Shown one piece after another: positions 44,494-57,400 of a stretch of 64,000 nt of DNA. The notes beneath the pieces are model-generated. The model was not told the DNA's origin. It searched no databases and saw nothing but the letters and a program-made list of their open reading frames with translations. This DNA is from Rhea pennata (taxonomy: Eukaryota > Chordata > Aves > Rheiformes > Rheidae): the NCBI RefSeq assembly GCF_028389875.1, contig NC_084687.1, positions 5,802,157-5,866,156 of the forward strand. The letters are read 5' to 3'. Positions within the stretch are counted from its first letter, which is position 1; each line of letters opens with the position of its first letter. The translations under genes and the position numbers were made by a program.

Positions 44494-45003
44494 AACTTAA
44501 GTTATGACTAATAAAATGCCTGGGCTTTGTTTAAAAATTTAACTGTCTTAAGTTGTTAATCAAAAACTATTTAAAGGTTAGTACCAGTTTGTGATTAATA
44601 AGATCATAGTTATTCAAAACTTGATTTTCTGTTGCTGAATGAGCTTTAGTTTTTTGTAAAAGACATGTAGGGGGAGAGTGGTGTGCATGAGCGAAGGTTT
44701 TGTTCTCCCTTGGCTTTGGCGCCTATTAGTTTTTGTTCTCTTCTTCTAACAGCCAGTTCTTTACCTCTTTTGGGTTGAAGTTAGCTCTTTCTGTGGTTTG
44801 TGCGGGTGGCTAGTAATGGGGAGCAGAAGGAATCAATGTCAGGTTGAAATGAGTTTTTCTGAAGATGAAGGTGATTTGCCTCTTATGCTGTTGCACATAA
44901 AACTTACTGCCCAGTGGCTGGGGACGGAGAGCAATGTGTTTCTCAATTACTTGCATGCTGTATTTGAGAACATGCTTTGCAGTCTGTGGGTGCTAATGTA
45001 GTG

Positions 45004-45088
45004 TCCATCCTTGGAGGCTGTAGAGGATGTTGGACTGAATGTCCTCCTGAGATCTCTTCCAACCTGGTTTATCCTATGATTCTTTGAT
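45004..45088 (+). mobile_element. Short CR1 3'-end fragment
   Basis: The words CATCCTTGGAGGCTGTAGAG, ATGTTGGACTGAATGTCCTC, GATCTCTTCCAACCTGG and TCCTATGATTCTTTGAT are the last bases of a CR1 element in plus orientation, including the terminal ATTCT-type octamers. Compared with the usual consensus, a stretch between the 'ccttggag' and 'ggttggac' words is missing, so the copy is internally deleted. It lies about 550 bases from the minus-strand CR1 piece, in opposite orientation. Confidence 0.85.
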
Positions 45089-48000
45089 CTCCAGTATGTG
45101 GAGGTTCAAGAACGACCTTATTGCCCTATGCAGAAGTGAATTAACCACTTGAGATATCCAGACAGGATGGTTCTACTAAGCAACTGCACTGATGTACTGC
45201 TCGCTCTTGGAGTCTTCTGCATTTAGATGATCCAGACAAAGTCTCCAGCAACAGTAAAACTGATTGTCTTTGGGTGGTTGTACTACTGTGTACTTGAATA
45301 TTTCATGCTGCTAGTGAAGAGAAGGGAGGTTGCAAGCATTGGTGCACACTTTTTGATGAGAATGCCACTGTCTTTGAGAAAGCCATGAAAATGGTTGTGT
45401 GTCTTGCAGTAGGAATTCCCTTGATGAGATGACATGAGGTCAGCAGGGGAGGGAAGTGTTGCTTTGATATGTTTCTGTACCATGTGCTCACAAAGATTAC
45501 GAGTTCTGTGAAGCTGGAAAGTGAGATTCTGTGGTCTCCATATGGAGCCTTTGATATCTCAAGCTCATCCCCTTGTCTGGATTGTCTTTCCCAATTTCTT
45601 TGTGCAAGTTGTAATAAAGCAGAGATAATTAATTTATGCTGTGCAATGTGCTTCATGTAAGATTTGGACTCTGCCTATCTACGCTTGACCAAGGACTTCT
45701 AGGTTTTTTTTGTCTTATTTTGGCTTGGTTTAAATGTATTAAATTGGAATGTTCGTTTACTGAAGAAAGAAAAGCCAGTGATTTACCTTTTAATTTTTCC
45801 TTTTTTTTCTTCTCACATCCCATGAGAGCATTATAGTTAATTAGTTTGTAGAAAGCTTCAGTAAATAGCTTCATGCTTTGGGCTACAGAAATCTAATGCT
45901 GAAATTTTTAACAAAGCAATAGTTCATAAGCCACTTCAGTTTTCGAGAAGTAATCTCTAACAAAGGTTAAAAATGTGTCTTCTGGAAATCAATATGAAAT
46001 ACAGATGAGCTAATCCAAAGCAAAAGCCAGCACAGCACAAAACTGGCTGTGTGTTTATCTAGCTGAGTACCTCTCAAAACTAAGAGAAGAACGTGACAGA
46101 AAGAACTTTGGGCAAGTCTTCTCCAAGGTGCTGTTGATTTCAGGCTGCTCTTAGGTCTAAAACTTATTTTTTAGTATCTCCAAAATGGCTGATGAATTTC
46201 AAGTCCCTTTTTCTTCCATGTGCAGGATGGCTGATAGTTCACTTGATCAGATTGTGATTTTTTTACTTTAGCTGCTACTTGAAATTGGTAGGCATCTTGC
46301 TTATATGCTATGTCTTTTGGCCATCTTGAAGGATGTTAGATGGCTTTTAATATTGGTAAGTCTTATGAGTGGTGTAGAGCTTTTCTTGAAGCAAGATTAC
46401 AAAAGCAGCTGCTTCTGGTCAAGCAACTGTAATTTTGGAGATAGGAAGTATGATGCTTTTGGCAGTTATTTAAAACAAGCTTACCTGATGTTTAAGTCAC
46501 TGGTAGTTGTTTTATTTATTTTTTTCTAAGAGAAATCTCAATTTTCTTTAGACAGTTAAGTTTTTGTTAATATTTTGCATACAGTCCTTGTCTAGAAAGA
46601 AACTATTTGCATAATTATCTCTTTTGATAAACAAAATTAAATGACTTAAATCAGTTAAAAAGAATGAAACCTGTACATCTGCAGATTTTGTGTTGTTGAT
46701 ATTGTGTATTTATAATGATTTGTCTTTTCAGAGTGTGCAAGTCTTCTGTTTAAGTCACCAAGTTGGTTACTGCGCAGTATTATATTACTCTGTTTGCAAG
46801 CATTAATACCACGTATGTGTGCTTCTGAGAGTTGCATATGGACTGTTGGCCACTTCTTTGGCGATGCCTATTTCCTACACAGTGTAAATAGACTTCTCAG
46901 TCATGGATTCTGGTATGGTTGAGTGGAATATTTTTAAATTTTTAAATTTTGAGTTTGTATATATTGGATTACTGTTTACATTTAAAATGTAAAACTACCT
47001 TTTAAGGGGTTTTATAGTTAATCAGTGCTCTGTTTGTAAGTGATTCCATTTGTTTGCAGCAGTGACTTACTCCAAACTCTGGCCATGGAAGTGCTTTCGA
47101 ATTCATCTGTTTTTCTGCAGTTCCTGATAGTGCTAATCCCTGGAGTTTTGGAGCTGCTTGGACTGGGCCAACTAAAGAGCCTGGTGCCAGAAAGAGGGGG
47201 AAGGGCTGTTGGGAGATGGGGTTGCTGTTACAGCAATAGTTTCTGTTTTTTTGTTTTTGTTTTTTGTTATGTACAGTTCCTACTAGTGGCTTATTAATGA
47301 GGAAGGGAAGAAATGAAAGAAAACAGTTTCTTCCTCCTTCTGTCTCCAAAATTCAGCATCAGGTCTCTGTCTCAGATCCATCAAGTATTGCACGACTGGC
47401 GTCCAGTGCAGACCGAAAGCCTTTCGTCTGATTAATGTACTGTCTCTTCCAAGAGCAGAACAAATTGTCAGTGTAACTCCGGTAGGGGTTTTTATAAAAG
47501 TTTTCCCTAATTCCCAACTAAGAGAGACCCATTACATTTATCCTTTCTTCAGCTCTGAGTGATTTTGCTTTCTGGGAATGATGCACATTAGTAACCTTAC
47601 TTTTACCTTTTGTAAAAAAGCTTGGCTTTTCTTGTGTTCTTAATGATTATTGATTTTTGTTTGTGGAAATTTGCTTGGGAAGAACCCATTTGCCTAATCA
47701 ATTTTTCCAGATGTCTTTCTGTAGAGTGAATAATCTAAACCTTTGCTTAGAAGGACCATGTGGTTAAATATGTGTTCTGAGTGGTTTTCATTTTGCCACA
47801 CAGTTGATATTCATTACCTGTGACTTAATTTTCTTTCATTTTTGTACAACTTCTGTAGGCTTTTATGCTTTGGGTTGTGGCATTTCTCTTTTTGAAAGTT
47901 TTTGTGCATCTACGACATCATTGTAGTTCTGTCTGAATATCGTCATCTTTTGTAGGTGATTGAAGTAAATATGGAGTTACGGTTTGACTTGCTGAGGGTT

Positions 48001-49987
48001 AAAAAAAATGACAGAATGGGAGAAAGGGTTTTTTCATCACAATAATTCTATCAAAAGAGACAATCCTTTGGTTCTGTTCAGTTTTTCTCTTTTTCTTCCA
48101 AAATAACAATATTATAAAAGACAAAACAGAACCTCCTCTTGTAAAGTCTCTACTTAGAGATCAGTGAGCTGCTGATTGTGAGTGCTTTAAAGTCAGAAAA
48201 TGCATGTGGAGGTAGAATAGCTGTGTCAAGGAAGCTCAGCCCATGTTTTTTCAAAGTACATGTTGCAAATGGAGCTAAGCTATTTTAAATGTTATTTCTT
48301 GATGTTAAAGTAACTGTTTGCTGTGTTAAACCTGAAAGCTTTGGACCCAGGCAAAACAGGGGCTGAGAATAAAAATAAAATAATAATAATAATTAAAAAA
48401 AACCCAAACTTTTTTTTGCAGTTCTTAATGTAAAATGATGATGCGTTTACAAGAGCTGGAATTATCTGGGAGTGCTGCTCGTGCTCCGAACCAGCGTGGG
48501 CATGACCTTACGATAGCAGATAAGAGCCCGTGACGGGCAGCTCCGTAAGGATACGTATGTACATTGGGAGCCACAAGCCTGCTGTTCGCTGTTTTTCACC
48601 CAAGCCAGGCAGGAGAAACGAGAGGAAGTATAAATGTAAATGTGAACTGTGGTTGGGCGTAAATCTCAGCTGACATGTCCGGTGCTGTCACACTGTTTAA
48701 TCTGGCGTGTACGTTTTTGTATGCTGCAGCATGCGCCGCAGATTAATGCAGTAAATCTTTGGAATAAAATATGTAGGAAATCCTCAAAATGTTCCTAGCA
48801 TTCCCCTGCTCCACTGTAATGTATGTTTTTTTCCTCAGGATATTAAAATACGAGACAGAAATTCATTGGTCTTAAGTGTGTTGAGCAAGCCACAGAAATA
48901 GTCTTTGGTTCCTATTTATTTCTGTGACATCAACTGAGTTAGGCAGCGGGAGGCTGATGCTGGTAGAACTGTGGCACACAAGCTGCTTCTGGCGTTTTGA
49001 CTCTTGAAGTTAGCCAAATAAGCAGATTAATCTGAGAAAGGATTTTGATCTGCCGTAATGAGTGTTGCAGCAGGGAAATGTGGTCAGCACTACTATTTTT
49101 GAGGCATTTTTATTGTAGAACTTTTCAGGAAGAGCTTTTTGGTTTCCGTTCTCTTCTTTTTGGTGGAGAAGGGTTTTATTTTCCCCGTTGTCATTGGAAA
49201 AGGTTTTCATGCAAACAGTAAACTGTGGAGCTCTACAGTTTATAAATAGTGAATGCTTGCAAACTGAATCTGCTTAAAATAATAGTTGTTGCCCCCCAGT
49301 TGTTGCCCCCCAAATTAGTCTGCATTCTCTTTGAGTAGCTGTCTAATTTCCCTTTAATGATATCCTCTAATGTTTCTTTGAAAAAAGGGGTTTGTGTTTG
49401 TCAGATGTATAGCTGGTAGAATTGCTGTGCTGTCTGTCTCTGAACAAGCGGATCAGGTTTTTTGACCAAAGATTTTAAGGCTCAGTTGATCAAAATATTT
49501 CTGTGTTATTATTTTACAGTGCAAACTGTACAGGTTAAGTGAATCTCTTTTTGTTGCCATAGCCTTTAATACATTGGTATCTGAGAATGGAGAGAATTCT
49601 TAATTAAAAAGCACAAAAAAATAGTGCTCATTCCACAAATTGGATTGTTTAAGCAGATTTTTTTTCTTTGTGCTGTTTTGTAGCCTCTGCACTGAAGAAA
49701 CCATACAGCGTCGATAAGAAGAACTCAGAGGTGTTTGTAGGTTGTTTTGGGGAGGGGAGGAGTGAAAGGGACATTAGCAATAAATAATTATATATATTTT
49801 TTAATGAATACGGCCGTGAACTGTTTTGCCAGTAGTGTTAGGGTTGGGGACTAGGCAAGGCTCCTCTCCCGCTGCCACCCGTGGCACGAAGCCCCTAAGA
49901 GCAGGGTGTGAAGGTGGGTGTTAGGGTGCTGATCACTGATGAATCCCTAGGGCAAATGGGAGGGCTTCATGTTATTATAACATAAAA

Positions 49988-50192
49988 AGCTTTTTTTATT
50001 TCTGCCTTTGCAGTTTGACGCTTGGTAGTGATTGAGAGGGGGTCCGCCCGTTTCTCGTTTCTCACCTTCCCCGATTCCCATCCGCACTGTTGCACTAGTT
50101 CTAGAACCAGTGAGGCTGGTGCCGCGGATAACGCGGGGAAGGCCGATCCCTTAACCACCAGGCCGTCCAGTTGTGTATCGGGATACGGCAAT
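49988..50192 (-). mobile_element. Candidate tRNA-derived SINE-like retroposon
   Basis: A roughly 200-base GC- and CpG-rich segment sits in AT-rich intron. On the minus strand it has an A-box-like GGTGGTTAAGGG (50148-50159) and, 39 bases downstream, a B-box-like GGTTCTAGAACTAG (50095-50108), resembling a Ser/Leu-type tRNA head. A non-tRNA body follows, ending in an A-rich tail (AAATAAAAAAAGC on the minus strand). The segment is flanked by the direct repeat CATAAAA (49981-49987 and 50193-50199), a possible 7-base target-site duplication. I do not recognise the family. It does not fold into a convincing tRNA, so a functional tRNA is unlikely. Confidence 0.4.
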
Positions 50193-51304
50193 CATAAAAT
50201 ATGCCGCTGTGCTCCAGATAGAGGTTTAGTAGTGAGAAATCTTGAGGAGGAAAACAGCTTGTGTAGCAGGTCCTTCAAAGCAATTACCCTTTGGTTCAGT
50301 GATATGAGCTAAATTAGCTAGGCGTTGGCATTTTCTTGTGTCAACCATTATATTTAGGCATTAATTGATCCCTTTGTTTCCTTTCTCAGCAGGGAGCGAG
50401 TGATCCATGCAGGGCAGGTGGAAGTCAAAGTGAAGGGCAATTTCAAGGAACTTACTGCTGTGTGGCACATTATGTGTGATTGCATTTATTTTAGGAATAT
50501 TGCAGATGCCTATTGGATGGAGTTTAAATATAGTGGGATAAATTCCTATCCTGCCTTTCAGGATACTCCTACCTATTAGTACTTAATCTGCAAAGATAGC
50601 TGTTAGGCAAGGTACTTTTCTTTATCTGTGTTTAAGACTGGGCTGGTGCTTCCACTCTTCCAACTGGTAAGAATATCTGGTATCTAAAATGCATTTCAAG
50701 TGATGTACTTCCTTTTTGGAAAAAATGAGTTGTTCACATGCTTCATTAGCACTGATCATGCTATTAAAATATGAAGAAGTTTTGTGTAGGGAGAAGATTA
50801 TGGGCTGAAGAAACTTTTGGTCAGCTGCCAGAGGTAGTTATTTAACTTAGGTAGTAATATGTGGCAGCCACCAACAGATGTAACTGCTGTGTGTTAAACT
50901 GGTATACTGGGATCCTTCCTCCTCCATCCTAATTAATCTGCCTGTGTGTATTGCTTGGAAATCACAGCTATGATGAGTTGACTTCTGCAGGTATTTATAG
51001 TGCTGTGGATAACCGTCCAAGACCTTTTGATCTGTGAACAAAAGGTGAAGTTTCCTGGAAAACTGATGCTCCTCCAGCTTCCTGGAAACCCACAGTCAGC
51101 ATGGTATTCCTAGAAAAGTAGAAACTGGCCATACAACACTAAGGCAGAGTGAAGCTTAATAAAATGCTTACATCCATTCCTTTTTTAAGGGTTGCTTTTC
51201 TGACTCTAGCATTTGACACATCCTGTGACTTGTTCCTTCTTTTCCTTCTGTTGTTGTAAATTAAGTTCTATTGTCCATGAAGCACTAAAAAACAAAATAA
51301 TCAG

Positions 51305-51445
51305 TCCTCTATACTTAAAATGGGGATCACAGCACTTCACCACCACAGTTCTATTGTGAAGAGTCATTTTTGATGAGTATAAAGTGCTTTGAAAGCTGAG
51401 GATAGAAAATGCATAAATGAGAAGCAGCCATTATTACTGTTAAAA
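51305..51445 (+). mobile_element. Ancient MIR/L2-type tail
   Basis: The order of words CTTAAAATGGGGATCACAGC, TCTATTGTGAAGAGTCATTT, TATAAAGTGCTTTGAAAGC, ATGCATAAATGAGAAG and ATTATTACTGTTA follows the CORE-SINE/L2 3' tail (form: TAAAATGGGGATAAT ... TTGTGAGGA ... TAAAGCGCTTTGARA ... CTATAAATG ... ATTATTATT). It is strongly diverged, hence very old. The exact family (MIR, AmnSINE, L2, L3) cannot be settled by eye. Confidence 0.6.
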
Positions 51446-54400
51446 AAAAAATAGTCTGTTTGTAGGTGCAGTGGATATATTAATGAATAATAAAGACAAA
51501 CCATAGCATATTTAATATTTTATGAACTGTAGAATTACAAAGCTATGAACAGACCCATACAGGTTTTTTCCTCAGCATTTGCTAACCAGTTATTCAGGAA
51601 TTTAATAAATGAATGATTCCATGAAGTAGTTTTAGAAGGGAGCCTGCCTTTACTTTGGTCTCTTTATTAAAAATGATTTTCTAACTTTCTTCTCTTGTTG
51701 ACAAAAAGATCTGCTTCAGCACATTTGCCTTTCAAAAAAGAAAAATCAGTGAACTGCCTGTATTTCTGCCTGCCTAGTGGGGTTATGCCGGTATCTGTGG
51801 GGTGGCGCAACAGAGCTGACTCCGCAGTGCTGCAGGAAGATGCTGAAGTATGAACAAAGATGTCAGTAAATAAAGTGCACATCTGGAAAAGGGAAGCGGA
51901 AGGAGTTTCTGCACTTTATGGAAGGAGGAAGAAAATACAGCATTACAAAGGTCACAGGATATAGTAATGAGGTTTGAATGGAAACTTTACTTGCTGTGAA
52001 TGAAAATGTGCTCTTGTCTTTTCCCTTTGGAGCTAAACATCTAAAAATTCTGGTTACTTTTTCTGTCTGTGTCTCCTTCTCTCTTTTTTGGGGGCTTGGA
52101 TCTGTGGATAGCTTTTGTGAACATTCATGAGCTGTGTAATAGAAATGAAGAAATGGAGGACAGACAGTGTGTGTACATATAAAGAGGTACTAGTAGAGGC
52201 TTAAATACACTAATCTCTGTATGTTTAATAGATTACATTCCCGAAGATGTCAGCACTGACAGGAACGGTATTCTGGTTACTGTTGTCATATAAACTTGGA
52301 ACATGGGGCTAAATATCCCTCTGATCTGCCTCTTGCAGCCCTGGGGAAGTAGGGTGGTTTTCCTGTTGCAGGTGCACTACAACTTCTATTCCACTTAAGG
52401 CAAGTGCCTTTTATATCAATGAAAGCTGTTTAGATAGTATAAAAATATAAAATAATATTACTATAATAAAAAAATACAAACCCAACAAAATTTAGTTTTA
52501 AATGTTTTCTTTCCAAGAAACATGCATGCGTGTATGCTGCGCACACATGTGAGCTCTGCTGGCTGAAGCACCGTGTCGTCGTTGCGAGTTTGAGACTTTC
52601 AGAGAAACTTAAACAACAAAAATCTCCAAACTCTTCAAATGTTGTTTTACGCTAATAGTTTAGTAGGAGCCTGAGATTATGATAACTTGTGCTTCTGAAA
52701 ACATTGCAAAACAGCAGAGAACCCCTTTTCCCCCTTGCAAATAATGAAAATGCTAAGGAGAAACCAGCGCTTGTTGCCTGTGTTTTGAAGGTGGAATTGC
52801 TGATGCAACAGGTCTTAGGATAAAAGTGAAACTCTGCAGCTGGGAAGGAGATCATTTCATCAGCCCAAAAGAAATGAGTGTTGATTTTATTTCCTGTGTA
52901 TTATGAAGTGTGTGTGGGTGGGGGGAGCATTGTCTTCTTGAACCCTTTTTACCCTTTCTCCATCCACATATACATGCTCTTATCTGGTCCAAATTGTATT
53001 TTCTCTGAAGTTGGCTTGATCTTTTATCAGTAACTATGTTGTCGCTACTTCCACTGTAGAATAACTTCTACTTGTTCTGATAAATTACTTTATGCGAACA
53101 TGTAAAAGAAATCCTTTGTTTTATCACACTCATCTAATGACAAACACATTCATGCATTCGTCTGTCTTCATTCTTAAAGAATTTAAATCAAATTCTTTTT
53201 CCCTCTATCCCTATTAGAATTGACTTGACAGAAGGTGGCTGTAAAACACCTATTACATACATTAAGGTCATCCTTTCATTTCTTTCTTGCCAGAAATCTT
53301 GGCTAAAAGATGCCCCCCCCCAAAGCATGCTCCAGGAGATTCAGATCCTAGGTGCACTGCAGATTTAAAAGCAGAGAATACATCCTGAATCTGCTGGCCT
53401 CTTTGGAAATCCTTGTTGTAGGCTTCTTCTCTACCGTGAAGGCTGTAGCAAGCAAGAAGGTATCTTGAAACTTTTTAGGTTAAAATTAACATTTAAAATT
53501 TGTTCTCGTTGGCATACCCTGACAGCTGGTCATTCTTGCTGTGATTGTACACTATTAAATTTGTAAATTTGCTCAACTGTTACTGGTTAATTTCTAGTTT
53601 GATCTTAAGGTGCAGCCATGGTAGGAACGTTACGTTGCTGTAGTCCTCAAGGAGAGAAGGCTCTGTCACTATTTTGGGAATAAACTTGCAGTCACCAGAT
53701 CAACACGTATGGAGGGGACAAGTGTGCTCCCTTACCCGCTGCTGTAGGCTTCTCCACGAGGCAGCGTCTGTAACTTGTGAAGCTCTATAATAAACGCTGG
53801 AAGCTGAAAGGGCAGCTGTAATTTTCTCTGTTCTCTGCTGCCTCTTCCAGCCCGCTAGCATCGCTTTGGAGGTTTTATGCTTATGGCTTCATCAACCAAA
53901 TAGTCCTCGTCTGTGCTGCACCCTCTAGCAAACTGGGACTAGAATGATGGACTGCGATGGTGCAGATGAAGATGACTGCTGGTATCTTACTGCTGCTTTT
54001 AGTTTAAATGTCCTGTGAAAATGTTGCTAAGTTATTTCTGTTGAATTTTTAAATATATTTACCAGTATTAAAAGAATGATGGATCTCCTTTCAAGAAGTT
54101 GCTTCTGTACTACCCTTTAGACTTGGGAACGACTTTTCTGAATTGATGGATAGTGTCCTCAGATACTGTTATAGGGAGGTACTTAATTCTCTGAGGCTAA
54201 ATGGAAAACTTAGCCTAAATATATAGTTTTAAAATGGAGTGATGCATCTATCTGCCCTCCTTATTTTTTTTTAAAAAAATACTTAGATGTTTGTGAAGTT
54301 GTTTTCTTCACTGACACCCCCAAATAAGAGCTATACAGTGTCAGCTCTTGCATACTCCAACAGAAGAAACAGTCCAGCTAGAAGTTTCTTGACCTTCTGT

Positions 54401-57400
54401 TGATGTTGCCATTTTTTTTTAAATTTCTTACTAGTAATTATTGTCCTAGATTTTGCCAAGCATTTGAGATAAATATTTAAGAAAGAAACAAACAATTCTT
54501 ACCCCTAAACTCTCCCAAAATTTAAAACAATCTTCCTTTAATTCTCTCATTATTTTTAAGTTTGCCTAGGTTTCAGCGTTTGACATAATCCCCCTTATCC
54601 ATCTGTAAAAATAAAGTAGTTCATAAAATTTCTAAATAAGAAGTGAAGACTCTTGCATTTGATGTCATTAAAAAAAACACTATTTTTTTCTTTCCTTTTG
54701 AGGATCACCCTTGCAGAATTTTCTGATTATAAAACTTCCTGTAGCATATTTTAAGTCTTACTGATGTTTTTCTTAGGCTGCTTCGAAGCTCAGTAATGTG
54801 AGTTATTATTGGGTATAACTGTGATGTATGTATATGTGTGTTTATAATACGCATGTTGTAACCATTAACTTTCTTTCCCCTTTAAAATTCCATACATTTT
54901 CCTTCCAAATAGCTTTATGCATTTTATGATCACTGCAAGAACATCCAGTATAAATTAGCCTTTTTAGTGATCTTATGGTAAAACTGCTTTATTTATTTAT
55001 TTATTCCATTTGGGTGAGGAGAGATATCTTCCTGCATTAATGCTGTTAATTCAGATCCATTTGGAAAAGCTTCTGAGTTCTTTTGAGTGTTGAATTTAAA
55101 TCTTTCAGCGGATATCACATACCTGAGTGGTATTGTGTTCTAAGTAGCCTGAAAGCAGGTAAAAAAGATTAAAGGGTAGTGAATTACTTGGAATAACCTG
55201 AAAACAAGGTCTCCACTGAGATTTACAGGTTTCGGTTACAGATTTTGAAACATGTTGAGAGAACATTGACCTTTTTGTCTGAATTCAATACAGCCTGCAC
55301 GGTTGGAAAGGATATGCATTTTATTTTTAGGAAAAGTTACTCAAACTGAAGAGATAATTGGACAGTTGTATATGTTTCTTTTTCTACTTTTTTAGTGTTG
55401 ATCTTGTTTGTTTTTTGGAGGTAACAATGCTGCAGTTTGACGTTTTGTCATGAATAAGCTGGCAGCTGCATCGAGAGGTGCTAGCGGGTCCGAGCTGGAC
55501 AGAAGCAGAGAGCACGGGGGAATGCACGTCCCAACTCAGTAAAACTCAGTGGAGTACATGGGGAAGAATATAGTAAAAACCAATTGCCTGAATGAGTCAA
55601 AGCTTGTTCAGTCTTGCATATACTTGTCATATGGCTGAAATGTGTACAGGTATCTCTTCTTTTGACCCCTTTCTCCCTTCTCTTTATTTATCCTCTCCGA
55701 CCTCTGCCACTGGAAATAGTTAGTGTAATGAGTAGGAAATAAACACTTCACTGAAAATTCCTAATGCAAATAAACAGGTTAGCTGTTTTTAAGTGCCATT
55801 TTTTTTTATGATTCTTCCAAAGTTCTTTTTGCTCCAGTGGGATTGAAACTTGAATGAGTGTTTTCTTTAAGATTTATTTTTAGGAGTTAAAGGCTTATGT
55901 GAACTTTACTGCTGGCAAAGATACTAGATTGACAGTCCTAGACATCAAATTTATGCTTTTAAAATTTTAAATCTTTAAGCTGCCGAGAAGATAGGTCAGC
56001 TGAGAATATTGAGAGATGCCTCGCTTTGTCTTGAACTGGGATTTTGCTGATACTTTCCTACATCTGTGAGAAATACTTAGTGTTGAAGCAAACCCAGGAC
56101 ATCTTTCTCTCCTCCCCCGAGCAGATAAGTGTTTGCATCTGTTCCTGTGTATGTCTGTGCGAGGGGATCGGCTTGCCACTGTGGTGATGGGGAATATGGG
56201 GATGTGAGCACAGCTCTTCAGTGCTTGCTCCCAGTGTTATTATTTTGATGTGTGATTTATGGTACAGGAGTTCTTGAGTTCCCTGTCTCCAGCTGCACAT
56301 ACTTAATGAAAAGACCACTCAGTATTTTTTATGTTGCTGTTTTGTTATCTGTTTCTTTTAATTTTTGTGGAGTTTTATTGGGTTCACTTTTGCTGTCCGT
56401 GGTGTGACTGAGTGTTCATCAAGATCTGCGTTAGCCTGCGTTTGCTGTATTTTAATAGCTTTGAATAAAATAATTTTTAAGTGTATTTTAATACAAGCTA
56501 GGCAAAGAGGAGAAGATAGAGAAGCTATTTACTTTTAGGAGGAACCCTCAAGTCTGCTCCAAAGGCCTTCAATATGTTATGCTAATTTCAATTTACACAT
56601 TCAGAAAAGCTTGTAAGGAGCCCACTGGCCTAGATTGGCAATAGTATCCTATCTGAAGGCAGAACCTGAGCCAAAAAACCCTCTTCAGCGTGCGAGTAAA
56701 TGGCAGAGGAGAGCAACTTTTCATTTCATGAAAGTCAAACTTTCTTCAGACCTTTATGAAGATTTTCAGCTTCGTCAGGAGAAAGTGTGTGGATTGGTAG
56801 TAGGACAAGTGGGTGATGCTAGTCACAGCAAACTCCTTTGTGGTTGATCTGTGCCCTGTATTTACAGAAAGTGCTATGATTTGTTAGAGTGGGTTTACTA
56901 AATTCTACCTGAGTCTTTTCCTGTGTTTGTGTGAAGAAGGGGTATGTGCAGCTTTTGTGCAGAAGTTTCTGTGCAGAAACTCTCTTGTTTTCAGGGCATG
57001 TTGCTGGAAATTGTCTCTTGCTTGCAGAAGCGTGTTTATGTTGTCAAGCAAGAGATCTGAGGGTGCAGGGAGGCTGCTCTTGTCAGAAGAGCTGTATTTT
57101 AGCAAGCTTTTTCGGTGTTCACAGATGCTGTTAATGCATGTGAACCTGTTAATGCTTTTTTTTTTTTCCTTGTCATTTGGGACCAGAATAGAAAAGGGGA
57201 AAGATACACTTCTCCCCTGCCTTAAGCACATACGATTGCTTTGTATCAAGAGCTAAGAGAAATCTGCCTTGCCTTACAGGTAATTCCTGTGGACTTAGAT
57301 TTTTTTTGTAAGTATATAGCTCCTTGCTCATTTCATTTTGTACATGCCTTAGCTTGGCTTGAGGTGAGACTGATCATAGTAACATGTTTTCCCTAACTGG

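Noticed and set aside
50095-50108. Cloning-vector contamination
   Set aside because: Thirteen bases (TCTAGAACTAGTG on the minus strand) coincide with a common plasmid polylinker, but the flanking bases do not match the polylinker, so this is chance.
50022-50192. A functional tRNA gene
   Set aside because: A- and B-box-like words are present, but a paired acceptor stem and anticodon arm could not be formed. A tRNA-derived retroposon fits better.
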